Shown: piece after piece, positions 23,195 to 33,800 of the stretch
How the letters are laid out: every line of letters begins with the position of its first letter
Numbering within the stretch: the first letter of the stretch is position 1
Assembly: GCF_036588685.1 (NCBI RefSeq)
Contig: NC_086379.1
Location: 15,361,862 to 15,425,861 of the forward strand
Reading direction: 5' to 3'
From: Mytilus trossulus
Lineage: Eukaryota; Mollusca; Bivalvia; Mytilida; Mytilidae
DNA length: 64,000 nt
The notes under the pieces: generated by a model
Told to the model about the DNA's origin: nothing
The model's input: the letters and a program-made list of their open reading frames with translations, nothing else
The model's database searches: none
Position numbers and translations under genes: made by a program

Positions 23195-24005
23195 AAAGAA
23201 GATGTGGTATGATTGCCAATGAGACAACTATCCACAAAAGACCAAAATGACACGGACATTAACAGCTATAAGTCACCGTACGGCCTTCAACAATGATCTA
23301 AGCCCATACCGCATAGTCCGAGATTACTCTGACGTCCGACGGCTGTTTAGCCAGACAAGCTGGGGTAATGGGACCAGCTTGTCTGGCTAAACAGCCGTCG
23401 GACGTCAGAGTAATCTCGGACTAATACCGCATAGTCGGCTGTAAAAGGCCCCAATAAGATAATGCAAAACAATTCAAACGAGAAAACTAACGGTATTATT
23501 TATGTAAAAAAAAATAACGAAAAACAAATATGTAACAAATAAAAGACAACCACTGAATTACAGGTTCCTGACTTTGGATAGGCACATACATAAATAATGT
23601 GGCGGGGTTAAACATGTTAGCGGGATCCCCCTAACCTGGGACAGTGTTATAACAGTACAACTTAAAAACGAACTATAAAAATCAGTTGATAAAGGCTTTA
23701 ACTCATCAGATGAACAAAAATACAAGTGGACATGGCCTGGTACCTCTACATCCCGACACAATGAACAGATCTGAGAGTACTCGCAGTTATCTGACAGCTA
23801 GATCAAAGCCACTAACAACTAATATATAAATCCTGCATCTAAGACTAAACTATCCAACATCCAATGGATTTAGTGTAAAGACGTCATAAACAGCCTGAGA
23901 AAAAAATGACCTTGTGCAATGCTAAGTTATAGGTATTGACAGATTGTAGATCCATGAATATGAACATATTGGCAAGTGACGTACAAAAAAGAAACCGAAC
24001 AACGT
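23195..24005. repeat. Large dispersed repeat (GTGGTATGATTGCCAATGAG family), most complete copy
   Basis: It starts GATGTGGTATGATTGCCAAT and runs through ACGGCCTTCAACAATG, CATAGTCGGCTGTAAAAGGC, CAATTCAAACGAGAAAACTA, GGCGGGGTTAAACATGTTAG and AATATGAACATATTGGCAAG to about 24005. Partial copies are at 13636, 50771, 51240 and 57050. It is interrupted by the 110-bp palindrome at 23314-23423. I see no open reading frame typical of an autonomous element. Confidence 0.8.
23314..23423. mobile_element. 110-bp perfect palindromic element with 8-bp target duplication
   Basis: Two perfectly complementary 50-bp arms (23314-23363 and 23374-23423) flank a 10-bp spacer, GGTAATGGGA. The ends are TAGTCCGAGATTACTC. 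ATACCGCA occurs immediately before (23306-23313) and after (23424-23431). Removing the element and one copy restores the uninterrupted sequence of the host repeat (CATACCGCATAGTCGGCTG). An 8-bp duplication and TAG ends fit the hAT superfamily. It is a solo-arm relative of the longer element at 10309-11216. Confidence 0.92.
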
Positions 24006-24204
24006 ACTAAGTTTGGAATATGTTTTCGAGATTCACTGCCTTCAATCTTGTAGTGACCTTTTCAAAAGGAGCAAACTCATTAATGGACATTATGTATTAA
24101 TCTGACAAAGACCCAAATTGTCAACTAATTACTTATTAAGGAATATACTTTCATACATTTGTTATATGCTTATAGAAAGCCAAGAATATAGTAATCCACT
24201 TTTA

Positions 24205-24405
24205 TTCAGAATTACTGAAAAGTAAAGAAGCGATAGATACCAAAAAGTCGAATATAAACGGACAACGTCAAGAATAAAAAAAAACGAACAACATGGAAAA
24301 CTATTAAAACACCCGAGTAATACATATCCAACCAAATCTCTGAATGATCTTAGGTGCTCCTGATGGGTAAACATGTCCTGCTCCACTTGTGGAAACATTT
24401 GAATG
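24205..24405 (-). repeat. Tail fragment of the retroelement family at 31.7-33.6 kb
   Basis: GATAGATACCAAAAAGTCG, then CCAAATCTCTGAATGATCTT, AGGTGCTCCTGATGGGTAAA and CATGTCCTGCTCCACTTGTGG match in order the downstream part of the minus-strand reverse-transcriptase relic at 31708-32020. It is probably a 5'-truncated insertion. Confidence 0.65.
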
Positions 24406-24535
24406 AAAAGCACGAACCATATGTTTAAAAAAACAATGTCAAGCACGATTGCGAATTTGAAAACAAAATTGAAGCTACAGGAATATATACTAACATTATA
24501 AGTTATATGTTACTTACACATGAAGGAAAAAATAG

Positions 24536-24790
24536 AATTACAAAAATACTGACGAACTCCGAGGAAAATTCAAAACGGATAATTATATAATCGTGTCAAA
24601 ATCAAAAGATCTAACGAATGGATAACAACTGTCATATTCCTCACTTTGTACAGACTATCTCGTGTGGAAAATGATGGATTCAACCTGGTTGTATAGCTAG
24701 CTAAACCTCTCACTTGTATGACAGTCTCATCAAATTCCGTAATATTGACAACGATGTGTGAACAAATCAAAAAGACATAATAAGGATTAC
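24536..24790. repeat. Dispersed repeat, CACAAAAATACTGAACTC family, copy 2
   Basis: ATTACAAAAATACTGACGAACTCCGAGG opens the copy, and GACAACTGTCATATTCC, CTCGTGTGGAAAATGATGGA and CTAAACCTCTCACTTGTATG follow as in copy 1. Confidence 0.75.
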
Positions 24791-24962
24791 TGTTAAAAAT
24801 AGGGTTACTGCATTTAACATGGTTTTAAAATCTTAACTACTACTAGTATATAAGCAAAGAAGCACAAACAAGGCATATAGACTCAGCACATTTGCAAAAA
24901 ATAAATAAATCCAGAGACGCCGATTCAAAAATGTACTACATCACAATAACATAATGACGTTA

Positions 24963-25195
24963 GGCACCAACCATTTGATTTTCTGAAAGGGGGGGGGGGG
25001 GTGGGGCGCTATGGATTTTATTTTGGAAATAAAAGTTTGTCTGTGACCCTGAAAAAAAAATGTTCGTTTCACCCTCAGCTGCCACTATATGTAATGCTAA
25101 AATTGAAAGAATTTTTTTTTCTCGACTTGTCGCGAAACAAAAGTTTGTCCTAAAAAAATCCATAGCCCCCCACCGAAAATCAAATGGTTGCTGCC
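24963..25195. mobile_element. 233-bp miniature inverted-repeat element, TTA target duplication
   Basis: The left end GGCACCAACCATTTGATTTTC and the right end GAAAATCAAATGGTTGCTGCC are inverted copies. Inside, TATGGATTTTATTTTGG pairs loosely with TAAAAAAATCCATAG. TTA lies on each side (24960-24962, 25196-25198). A TTA duplication with GGC ends fits the PIF/Harbinger group. The interior includes CACCCTCAGCTGCCACTATA, shared with a half copy at about 26655-26826. Confidence 0.75.
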
Positions 25196-25309
25196 TTATG
25201 TATAAGTAAGAGCCACATCATATGTATCAAAGATTCAAAAAGGCCTATTGACCACTCACAGAAAAGGGTAGATATATCTCGATTGACATCGAAACCAAGG
25301 AACATGTCG

Positions 25310-25440
25310 GAGGCGGATTAAGGGGGGCAGGTGGTTCACCCCCCTTTTTACAAGCTGTTATAGGGAATCACTGAAGCGTGTCGCGAGCGGTCCCCCTCTT
25401 AGACAGCCAGTGAGCCCCCACTTATGTATGTCTTAGCTGT
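25310..25440. repeat. GGCGGAT-family repeat copy
   Basis: GAGGCGGATTAAGGGGGGC, TATAGGGAATCACTGAAGCGT, GAGCGGTCCCCCTCTTAGAC and AGTGAGCCCCCACTTATG match the better-bounded copy at 52257-52418. Confidence 0.75.
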
Positions 25441-26654
25441 AAAACCATTTTATTCTATATAAATCACATGATAATATTAAAATAACAAACAATAAACACG
25501 TATATATATATATATTTTTAAATTGCTTAAGATAATGCAAATACTTCAATTTAAAACGGGATACTAGTAAATACATTATAAAAGTCTTAAACGGTTATAC
25601 TGGTCTTTACATCATATGATAGCTGAACAAACAAAGATCAATCCATAAGTCAAATTTTGGACTTGTAAACTGGTATTAATTCATAAGTTCAGACACGTTG
25701 TATTAATGACCAATTTAGACACGTTTCTGTCATTGAAACCTCAATTTAACTCAAGGAAAGCATGATTTTTGTGTGTTGTTCTACTGATGTCTAAATGACA
25801 AATATCTCATATACCAGTATAAATGTATATTTAATCATTTCGTCAGTTGAATAGTACATACAATTTTATTGTTTTAGACGGGATGTCCAAAGAATTAAAT
25901 TTAACATTAAGTTGGTTTTTTGTCAAGCCTACTTCTTTTGTTGCAGAAAGTTCGACATAGTGATAGTGAGCCGGCGGCGGCGACGGGGTTAGCTAACTAC
26001 TTTAAAGCTTTATATTTTAGAAGGTGGAAGACCTGGATGCGTCATACTTTGTATATAGATGCCTCATATTACGAACTCTCCGTCAGTCACATGTCCAATG
26101 TCCTGGACCTCATTTTCGTGGTTCAGTGACTACTTGAAAAAAAAGTTAAGATTTTTAAAATTCTCTCTTATCATAAGTAACAGGATAACTATATTTGGTA
26201 TGTGCGTACCTTGCAAGGTCCTCACGCCCGTCAGACAGTTATCACTTGACCTCGATCTAATTTTATGGATCAGTGAACCAGGTTAAGTTTTGGTGGTCAA
26301 GTCCATATCTCAGATACTATAAGCAATAGGTCTAGTTTATTCGGTATATGGAAGGATTTTAAGGTGTACATGTCCAACTGGTAGGTTTCATCTGACCTTG
26401 ACCCCATTTTCATGGTTCAGTGGTTATAGTTAGGTTTTTGTGTTTTGGTCTGTTTTTCTTATACTATATGCAATAGGTTTACTATATTTGGTGTATGTAA
26501 TGACTGTTTGGTGTACATGTTTAGCTGACAGATGTCATCTGACCTGGACCTTATTTTCATGGTTCAGTGGTCAAAGTAAAGTTTTTGAGTTTTGGTCTAT
26601 TTTTCTAATACTATATGCAATAGGTCAACTATATTTGGTGTATGGAAATAATTT

Positions 26655-26826
26655 GTTTTTTATTCTGAGAATTTTTTTTTGTTTGTTTCACCCTCAGTTG
26701 CCACTATATCTAATGCTAAAATTGAAAGAAAAAAAATGTTTTCGACTTGTCGTGAAAAGATTGTTTTTTCCAGAAAAATTAAACCATAGCACCCCCCCTC
26801 CCCGGAAAATCAAATGGTTGCTGCCT
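26655..26826. mobile_element. Half copy of the GGCAGCAACCATTTGATTTTC element
   Basis: CACCCTCAGTTGCCACTATA, GACTTGTCGTGAAAAGA and the end GAAAATCAAATGGTTGCTGCC are shared with 24963-25195. The left terminal repeat is missing. Confidence 0.7.
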
Positions 26827-26831
26827 AAGTG

Positions 26832-26990
26832 CTGACTCCCGGGCTGGTGAAATCGTCGGGAACGAAACGTCGACCAGCAGTTTCACCGATCTAGTGGTGT
26901 AAATAGTTATCAAAGGTACCAGGCTGATAATTTGATACGCCAGCAGCGCGTTTCGTATACAGACCCGTCAGTGTTGCTCAGATCAAAATA
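26832..26990. repeat. Dispersed repeat fragment (CGCGTTTCGT family)
   Basis: TATCAAAGGTACCAGGCTGA, ATACGCCAGCAGCGCGTTTC and GTCAGTGTTGCTCAGATCAAA form an ordered block. Reverse-complement relatives lie at about 38660-38790 and 44625-44760. Confidence 0.65.
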
Positions 26991-27756
26991 ATTAGAAAGG
27001 CAAACAAGAATAAAGTTGAAAAGCATTGCGAGGACATAAAATCCCCAAAGATGTGCCAAATATGGCTAAGGTAATCAAAATCTGTCAGACAAGATTCACC
27101 TGACTTCGAACAATCTTCGTGGGTCTGTTATCAAGACTCAGTTTAGTTTCTGTGTTTGGTATATTTCTCAGATACTTCATCTTGTGTATGGAATCTTGTC
27201 TAACTGACCTGTTTCATATGACCGTGACCCAATTTTCATGGGTCGTTGGTCAGTATACAGTTTATCAGATACTTTTATCAAAAGGTAAATCAAATTTCGT
27301 GCACGAAATGACCGTACGGTGTAGATTGTCTGGCATGTTTCATATGACCTTGACCTGATTTCGTGGTTCATTGGACAATGTTTTTACGTTTGTTTCTCAG
27401 AAACGTTTAGTAATTTGACCATTACATTTGATGTGTGGAATGATTGTAAGGTGGACATGTCTGTCTGGCATGGTACATCTGTCAGCGACATCTCACCATG
27501 ACCCCATTTTCATGGAAAGGTAGCATGCACTGATAATGTTAAGTTTTATTTGACACATGTAATAAAACATCATATTACAGACTCTGAACATCAATCACAA
27601 GAAAACAGGCGAGACATCTTATCAGATGCACTCTTTGTTTTTATATACTCTTACAGTTCACATTTTGGTCATAATTTAAATTATCATTTCGCATGATGTT
27701 TATGGCTGATGTTTTTCACTCAATCTGAACGTGAAAAGTGCAATAGTTCTTACATG

Positions 27757-27807
27757 TATATACGTAATATACTTATCTACTGCATGTGAAAAAAACATCT
27801 GGAAAAT
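27757..27807 (+). promoter_or_regulatory. Putative core promoter/5' UTR block of the first ependymin-related gene
   Basis: A TATATA word at 27757-27762 precedes the block ACTTATCTAC...CATCTGGAAAAT (27771-27807). This block is repeated with about four differences at 39348-39383 upstream of the second gene, where a TATAT word sits at 39336-39340. The end of the block lies 79 and 70 bases from the respective start codons. Upstream similarity continues loosely through CAATCTGAA. A shared position and order suggest a duplicated promoter region; function is inferred. Confidence 0.5.
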
Positions 27808-27885
27808 ATTAGTCATTCTGAATAAGATTGATATAAGTCTAGCTGATAGTGATTAACTTTTATTCCTGCATTTACAAATTTTGAG

Positions 27886-30800
27886 ATGCTACTTTTTGTT
27901 TGTATACTCGGTCTATTTTCTGCCACGTCTGCAGCAGTAGTTCCGAAACCATGCTGTGCAAAACATCAAATGACAGCTGAGCTTGTTCAGATCACTGGAT
28001 CTTACACAAATGGTACTCCTGCCACAGTGGAGGTAAGTCATTTCCATAACATCAAATCACTGGATCTTACACAAATGGTGCTTCTGCTACTGTGGAGGTA
28101 AGTATTCCCCATGATTGTAATAAATGTGCACGGTCTTGATATAAACTTCTTAGAAAGAATGTGTGGTCTCCCAAATATATAGAAACCGGTTTGCCGTGTG
28201 ATTATGGTCGTTTTCAGTAAAATAAAACAATTTCAAACTCGATTTGAGTAAAGTAAAGCCATTTCAAACTGATGTTTACAGTTTGTTCTTTTGTTGTGCC
28301 GTTACATCACTGTCTTCGATTAAGGGGATACTGTGATAGAACAAACATGTTTAACCCCCGTTTAACAGTGCATGCATCATATGCCTATCCCAAGTCAGGA
28401 GTCTGTAATATAGTGATATTACTGGTTGCGTTGATTATAAAATAAAAATACCGTTGATTTTCTGTTTTCTCAATTGTTAGATTTTGTCATGCCCGGGCCT
28501 GTTTTATTCTTAATATGATTTTGCTCATTAGTAATTTAAAGGACGTAAAACCTGTGTTTAAAACAATCCTCGTTCTCTTTTCTCTGCCGTATATCTGTTT
28601 TCTTGAAAATCATACCACATCACCTTAAAAAAAATATTTTGTTTAACAAAATAGGATTGTATGACGCAAATAAGTACTATATATACCATGGTTATTACGA
28701 GTTAACATATTTAAACAAACGAATCCGAAGAATGAGTTTGTTTAAATATGTTAATGAGTAAGACAAATGGTATATAAAATTTGTAATATAAATAAAATGA
28801 TTGACAGCTTCAAGACCTACAACTAATATTGGAAATTGATCACGTTACAGTTTTATCCAATGAAATGGAAGCTCGCGCAAGTCACTTTTGGGCCTCGTGT
28901 ATGATATTCTGTGTATTTCATGTAATAGAACCCCTGAATTTGCAAAAAGGAAAGAAAATGTCAGATTTTCCTGATTTTTATTTAGTTTTGCGCCCCATGT
29001 ATGGTTGTTTGCGCAAGTAACTTCATAATGTCATCAGACTGAGGTAAACAAAATTATCGGATTCCAGCGTCGGACAAGGATTAAATAATTATTCTAATGA
29101 CGGTAAGAATTGTTTTTTGTTTTGTTTTCAAGTATCATACAAATTAATCATATTTTACAGAATTTTCATCTCATTGAAAAATGCATAATTATAAATTTCT
29201 AGTTTTCGTACAAACTGCTTTCTTCCGTTATTTTATTAATTCGATTATTAGATTATTTATTAAAACACAATTTTAATGATAAAACACTGTACTTAAACAG
29301 TAGCGGATCCAGGGAGCGTAGATAGTGTACGTTCCCCTAATTGATCGCAAAAAAAAATCATGTTTTTTCACAGATATTTGTAGCCGATATTTATTCCTTT
29401 TTCTATAGGTACCCCTTTTTTAAAATCGAAATTTAATCGGATCTTCGCAAAGGAAATGATAGTTTCACATTTCATTTTTTTCACAACTTAAAGAAAAACA
29501 TTTAGTAATTGTTTCCAAAATTAGGGGAAATCGTGACAATCCTATATAGTTTGAAAAAGGTTTCTTAAGATTTGGGTACACATAGTTTATTGCTTTTTGT
29601 TATAAAATGAAAACAAATGAAGATCTTGACCTTTTTGTCTGTTTAACAGTTTCCTAAATATTTAAGAGGCGGATTCATTTAAAACAAAAGGTGGAGCTTC
29701 AACCATGGAATAACATGAACATGAATATGTTATACCATGGCTGAAGCTCCGCCTTTTCCCTTTGAATTCTACTTGAGTTGCATATTTAATTAGCAAAGTA
29801 TGGTACAACATTAATTTGCATATAATATACTATGGTTTTGCCTCACCACACTTTTTAAGCAAATTATTTCATAAAAACATCAAAGGAAAAAATCTAATTT
29901 ATGTTACAATGAATTATATATGACGAAAACATTCTTTAAAAAATCATTGTCGATCAACTGCACCTAACTAGTCTCAGTTCATGTAACAAATCACTATATA
30001 TTTTACATTTTTTGACGAGCCTTCGACTTTAGTCGAAAAAAGCGAAACTAAGCGATCCTACTTTCCGTCGTCGTCGTCGGCGTCGTCGGTGGCGTCTACA
30101 AATATTCACTCTGTGGTTAAAGTTTTTGAAATTTTAATAACTTTCTTAAAATATACTGGATTTCTACCAAACTTGGACAGAAGCTTGTTTATGATGATAA
30201 GATAGTATCCAGAAGTAAATTTTGTAAAAATAAAATTCCATTTTTTCCGTATTTTACTAATAAATGGACTTTTTCTGCGGGGAAACATAACATTCACTCT
30301 GTGGTTTAAGTTTTTAAAATTTTAATAACTTTCTTAAACTATCCTGGGTTTGTACCATAATTGGACAGAAGCTTATTTATGATCATAAGATAGTATCCAG
30401 CAGTAAATTTTGTAAAAAAATAAATCCATTTTTTTCCGCATTTTACTTTTAAATGGACTTAGTTTTTCTGCGGGGAAACATTACATTTACTCTATGGTTG
30501 AAGTTTTAAAAATGTTAATAACTTTCTTAAACTATCCTGGGTTTGTACCAAACTTGGACAGAAGCTTATTTATGATCATAAGATAGTATCCAGAAGTAAA
30601 TTTTGTAAAATAGATAAATCCATTTTTTCCGTATTTTACTTTTTAATGGACTTAATTTTTCTTCCATTTAACATTACATACAGTCTGCAGTTAAAGTTTT
30701 CAAAACATTTATTAGATTCATTAACTATCCTAGATTTTTACCAAACTTGGACAGAAGCTTCTTACAATCAAAAGATAGTATCAAGAGGAATATTTTTATT

Positions 30801-33800
30801 GATTTTTTTCCTCAAAATTTGTTGAGCATGCGATTTACAGCAAAAGTAGGCTAGACACTGGGATCCGCGGAACCCTTACAAATTTTTGTTGTGGTAAAAT
30901 CCCGACAAATTCGAAAAAAGTAAAATCACAAAAATACTGAACTCAAATTCAAAACGGAAAGTCCCTTCCAGTAATCAATTGTCAAATTCAAATGATAAAA
31001 CACATCAAACGAATGGACAACAACTGTAATATTCCTGACTTGGTACATGCATTTTCACCTGCATTTTTAAACCTGGTTTTAAAAGCGCGTAACCTCTCAC
31101 TTGTATGACAGTCGCATCAAGTTCAATCATAGAAAGGTAGCTTACAATGAATCTATATTTACACCCTCCTTCCCACCCTTGAACCAATGCTTATCCATCT
31201 CATAAAGACATGCCGGGTCCTGTTATTTCTTAATTGTTATATTGAATGCTTTTTTTTTCTTCAACAGGCAGCAATAAAAATACAGTATGATTACGATACT
31301 ATGATGGTAAAATTGGAACAAGATGATGGAACAACTATCATTCAGGATTTTAATCAAGTAGGTGTATAGTTTATCAATGACTTGTATAGTAAGATAAAAT
31401 TGGAACAAGCTAATGACACAACTATCGTGCAGGATTTTAATCAAGTAGGTATATAGAATATCAAGGATTTGTATAGTAGGATAAAATTTGAGCAAGCTAA
31501 AAACCCAACTACCATACTAAATTGTAATTCAGTAGGTATAAATTATACGAAGGATTTATATAGTGAAAAATGGAGCAATCTGATGGCACAACTTTCATAC
31601 TGAATTTTAACTAAGTAGGTTTAACGTATATCGAGGATATATAGTAAAATAAAATTGGAGCAATCTGATGGCACAACTATCAATATCATACTGAATTTTA
31701 TAAAATGTATAAAAGAGGGACGAAAGATACCAGAGGGACAGTCAAATTCATAGATAGAAAATAAACTGACAACTCCATGGCTAAAAAAGAAAAAGACAGA
31801 CAGACAAACAAACAAAAGTAAAAATGACACACCATAGAAAACTAAAGAAGAAGCAACACGAAACCCACCAAAAACTTGCGGTGATCTCAGGTGCCCCGGA
31901 AGGGTAAGCAGATCCTGCTCCACATGTGGCACCCGTCGTGTTGCTTATGTGATAACAAATCTGGTAAATTGTCTAATTCGGTAGGTCACATTTATTTCAT
32001 GAAAAGGAAGGGGATTGTAGTTACGACGTAAGGAACATATCCGATATCATTTGTGAACCGGTCATTCCATACCGGTCAACCAACTCGTGATGACGTCCGT
32101 AAAATTTACGAAAGGATGATTTCAACTTCAGCATGTTGAACTCTTGGTTTAATAGCTTCCTTGTGAGCAGCAAACCTCTATCAAGAAAATCACGATATTC
32201 CCGTGCTTGCATTTCCTATCATATCAATTGGGAGATCCATACCCGTATGCAGGTGCTGCTGGAATGATGCTACTTAGAAATGGAAAGTTCACAATTGGAA
32301 AGCTGAAATCATCTCATTTGTCGTAAAGTTTTGTTTTCAACCGACCCTCATTGTCAATTTCTAGATGTAAGTCAAGATATGAGGCCGACTTAACTGTATC
32401 TGTAGTATCCTTTATCTCTAGTTCGATGGGACAGATGCGTTCAACATATAGTCACCAAATTTTGAATTATTTAGTGAAAAGTAGAGTTAAAGGATATTGC
32501 TTACTTATTATCTTTCTTCATAAGAAGTTCCTGTATGAAGTCAGCCTCATAATAATAAAGAAACAAGTCGGTCGGAAGAGGGGCACAATTTGTTCCCATT
32601 GGAATGCCAACAGTCAGTTGAAAAACACGTCCTCCGAAAGTAACAAACATGTTGTCAATCAATAAATCAAGCATCTTGATATTGTCAGTTTCGGAGAATT
32701 TTGTGTTTGAATCAGAGTGATCCTTTGCAAAGTAGGATTTATACCTCCCTTAGACAAGATACTTTTATCTACGTTGACCATTCTTTTTTATAAAACAAAG
32801 CAATACCAACTCTTTCAATTTGTCGATTAGTTTGGAATATGGAATACTTGTGTAAAGTGTAGAAAAGTCAAATGTTGTAATACTATTACAAGATGAAAGA
32901 GAGTAGGATTGTATGTTCTCTTACAGATCTTTGGAATTTTTAAGTATCCACATCTGATTCATGCCACCTCTAGAATTGGCAGTTTCACAATAAGTTTAAA
33001 GCCAGTCTTTCATTGTTGATAAAATAGATGTTGATAATTAAGAAAGCGGTTTCGTGGAACACTTGGTGGAACCAGTTATATACCATTGTTTGTTATGACA
33101 GATATGTAGTTTAGATATCCAATACAGTGACTGGAGATCCAGTTCTTCATCTTTGTTAGAAATTCCAAAGGAACATAGCACAGACCTATGATTATCCAGG
33201 ATTTCCTCTTTGGTAAGTGTCGTGAGGGTATATGTTGAGTTTACAAGTGTTAATACCTAATTCGTTTATCAAGCAGTTAACGTAGTGAGTTTTACACACA
33301 AAAACGATGTTGTTTAAGACTTTATCTGCTGGGACAACAACATATTTTTCATGGAGGTAGGATAGGTGTTTTGCAACAATTGGGTCTTAAAATATTGACG
33401 TAGCATGGACATTGATAGACCCATTCAGTTTCTTAATTCTGATTTGTATCAACGACCTCACTGCCTTAATCCATTCTGAAAGAGTGTATACGTCTTCCTT
33501 CTCGCGCTTAGCCTATTGCCGATATTTCGGACCTTTTGGTAACACAATTCGTTTGGAAGTGTTATTAACAAATTATATCGAGGATTTATATAGTAAGATA
33601 AAATTGGAGCACTCTGATGGCACAACTACCATACTGTATTTTAATCAAGTAGGTATAAAGCATATCGAGGGCTTTTATAGTAAGATAAAATTGGACAATT
33701 CTGATGGCACATCTATCATACAGGATTTTCATAAGGAAGGTATACTGTAAACCAACTTATTTTCGCGGATACTTTATTTCGCGTTTATACCTAGCTAGAC

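Larger units (their letters stand above)
25930..27545. mobile_element. Pearl-type element: GC-rich head plus ~110-bp tandem core
   Basis: The head begins near AGAAAGTTCGACATAGTGA and contains GAGCCGGCGGCGGCGACGGG. It is followed by repeated units of about 110-120 bp. Each unit contains variants of TGACCTTGACCCCATTTTCATGG, TTCAGTGGT, GAGTTTTGGTC, CTATATGCAATAGGT and ATATTTGGTGTATGGAA. About eight to ten units are traceable up to ~27545, interrupted by a Harbinger-like half copy and another repeat (26655-26990). A shorter copy with the same head is at 45775-46240. The architecture resembles bivalve pearl-type elements. Confidence 0.75.

Noticed and set aside
26440-26835. 131-codon frame rich in Leu, Phe and Trp
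   Set aside because: It runs through tandem units of a pearl-type element and into a miniature transposon; the repeat explains it fully.
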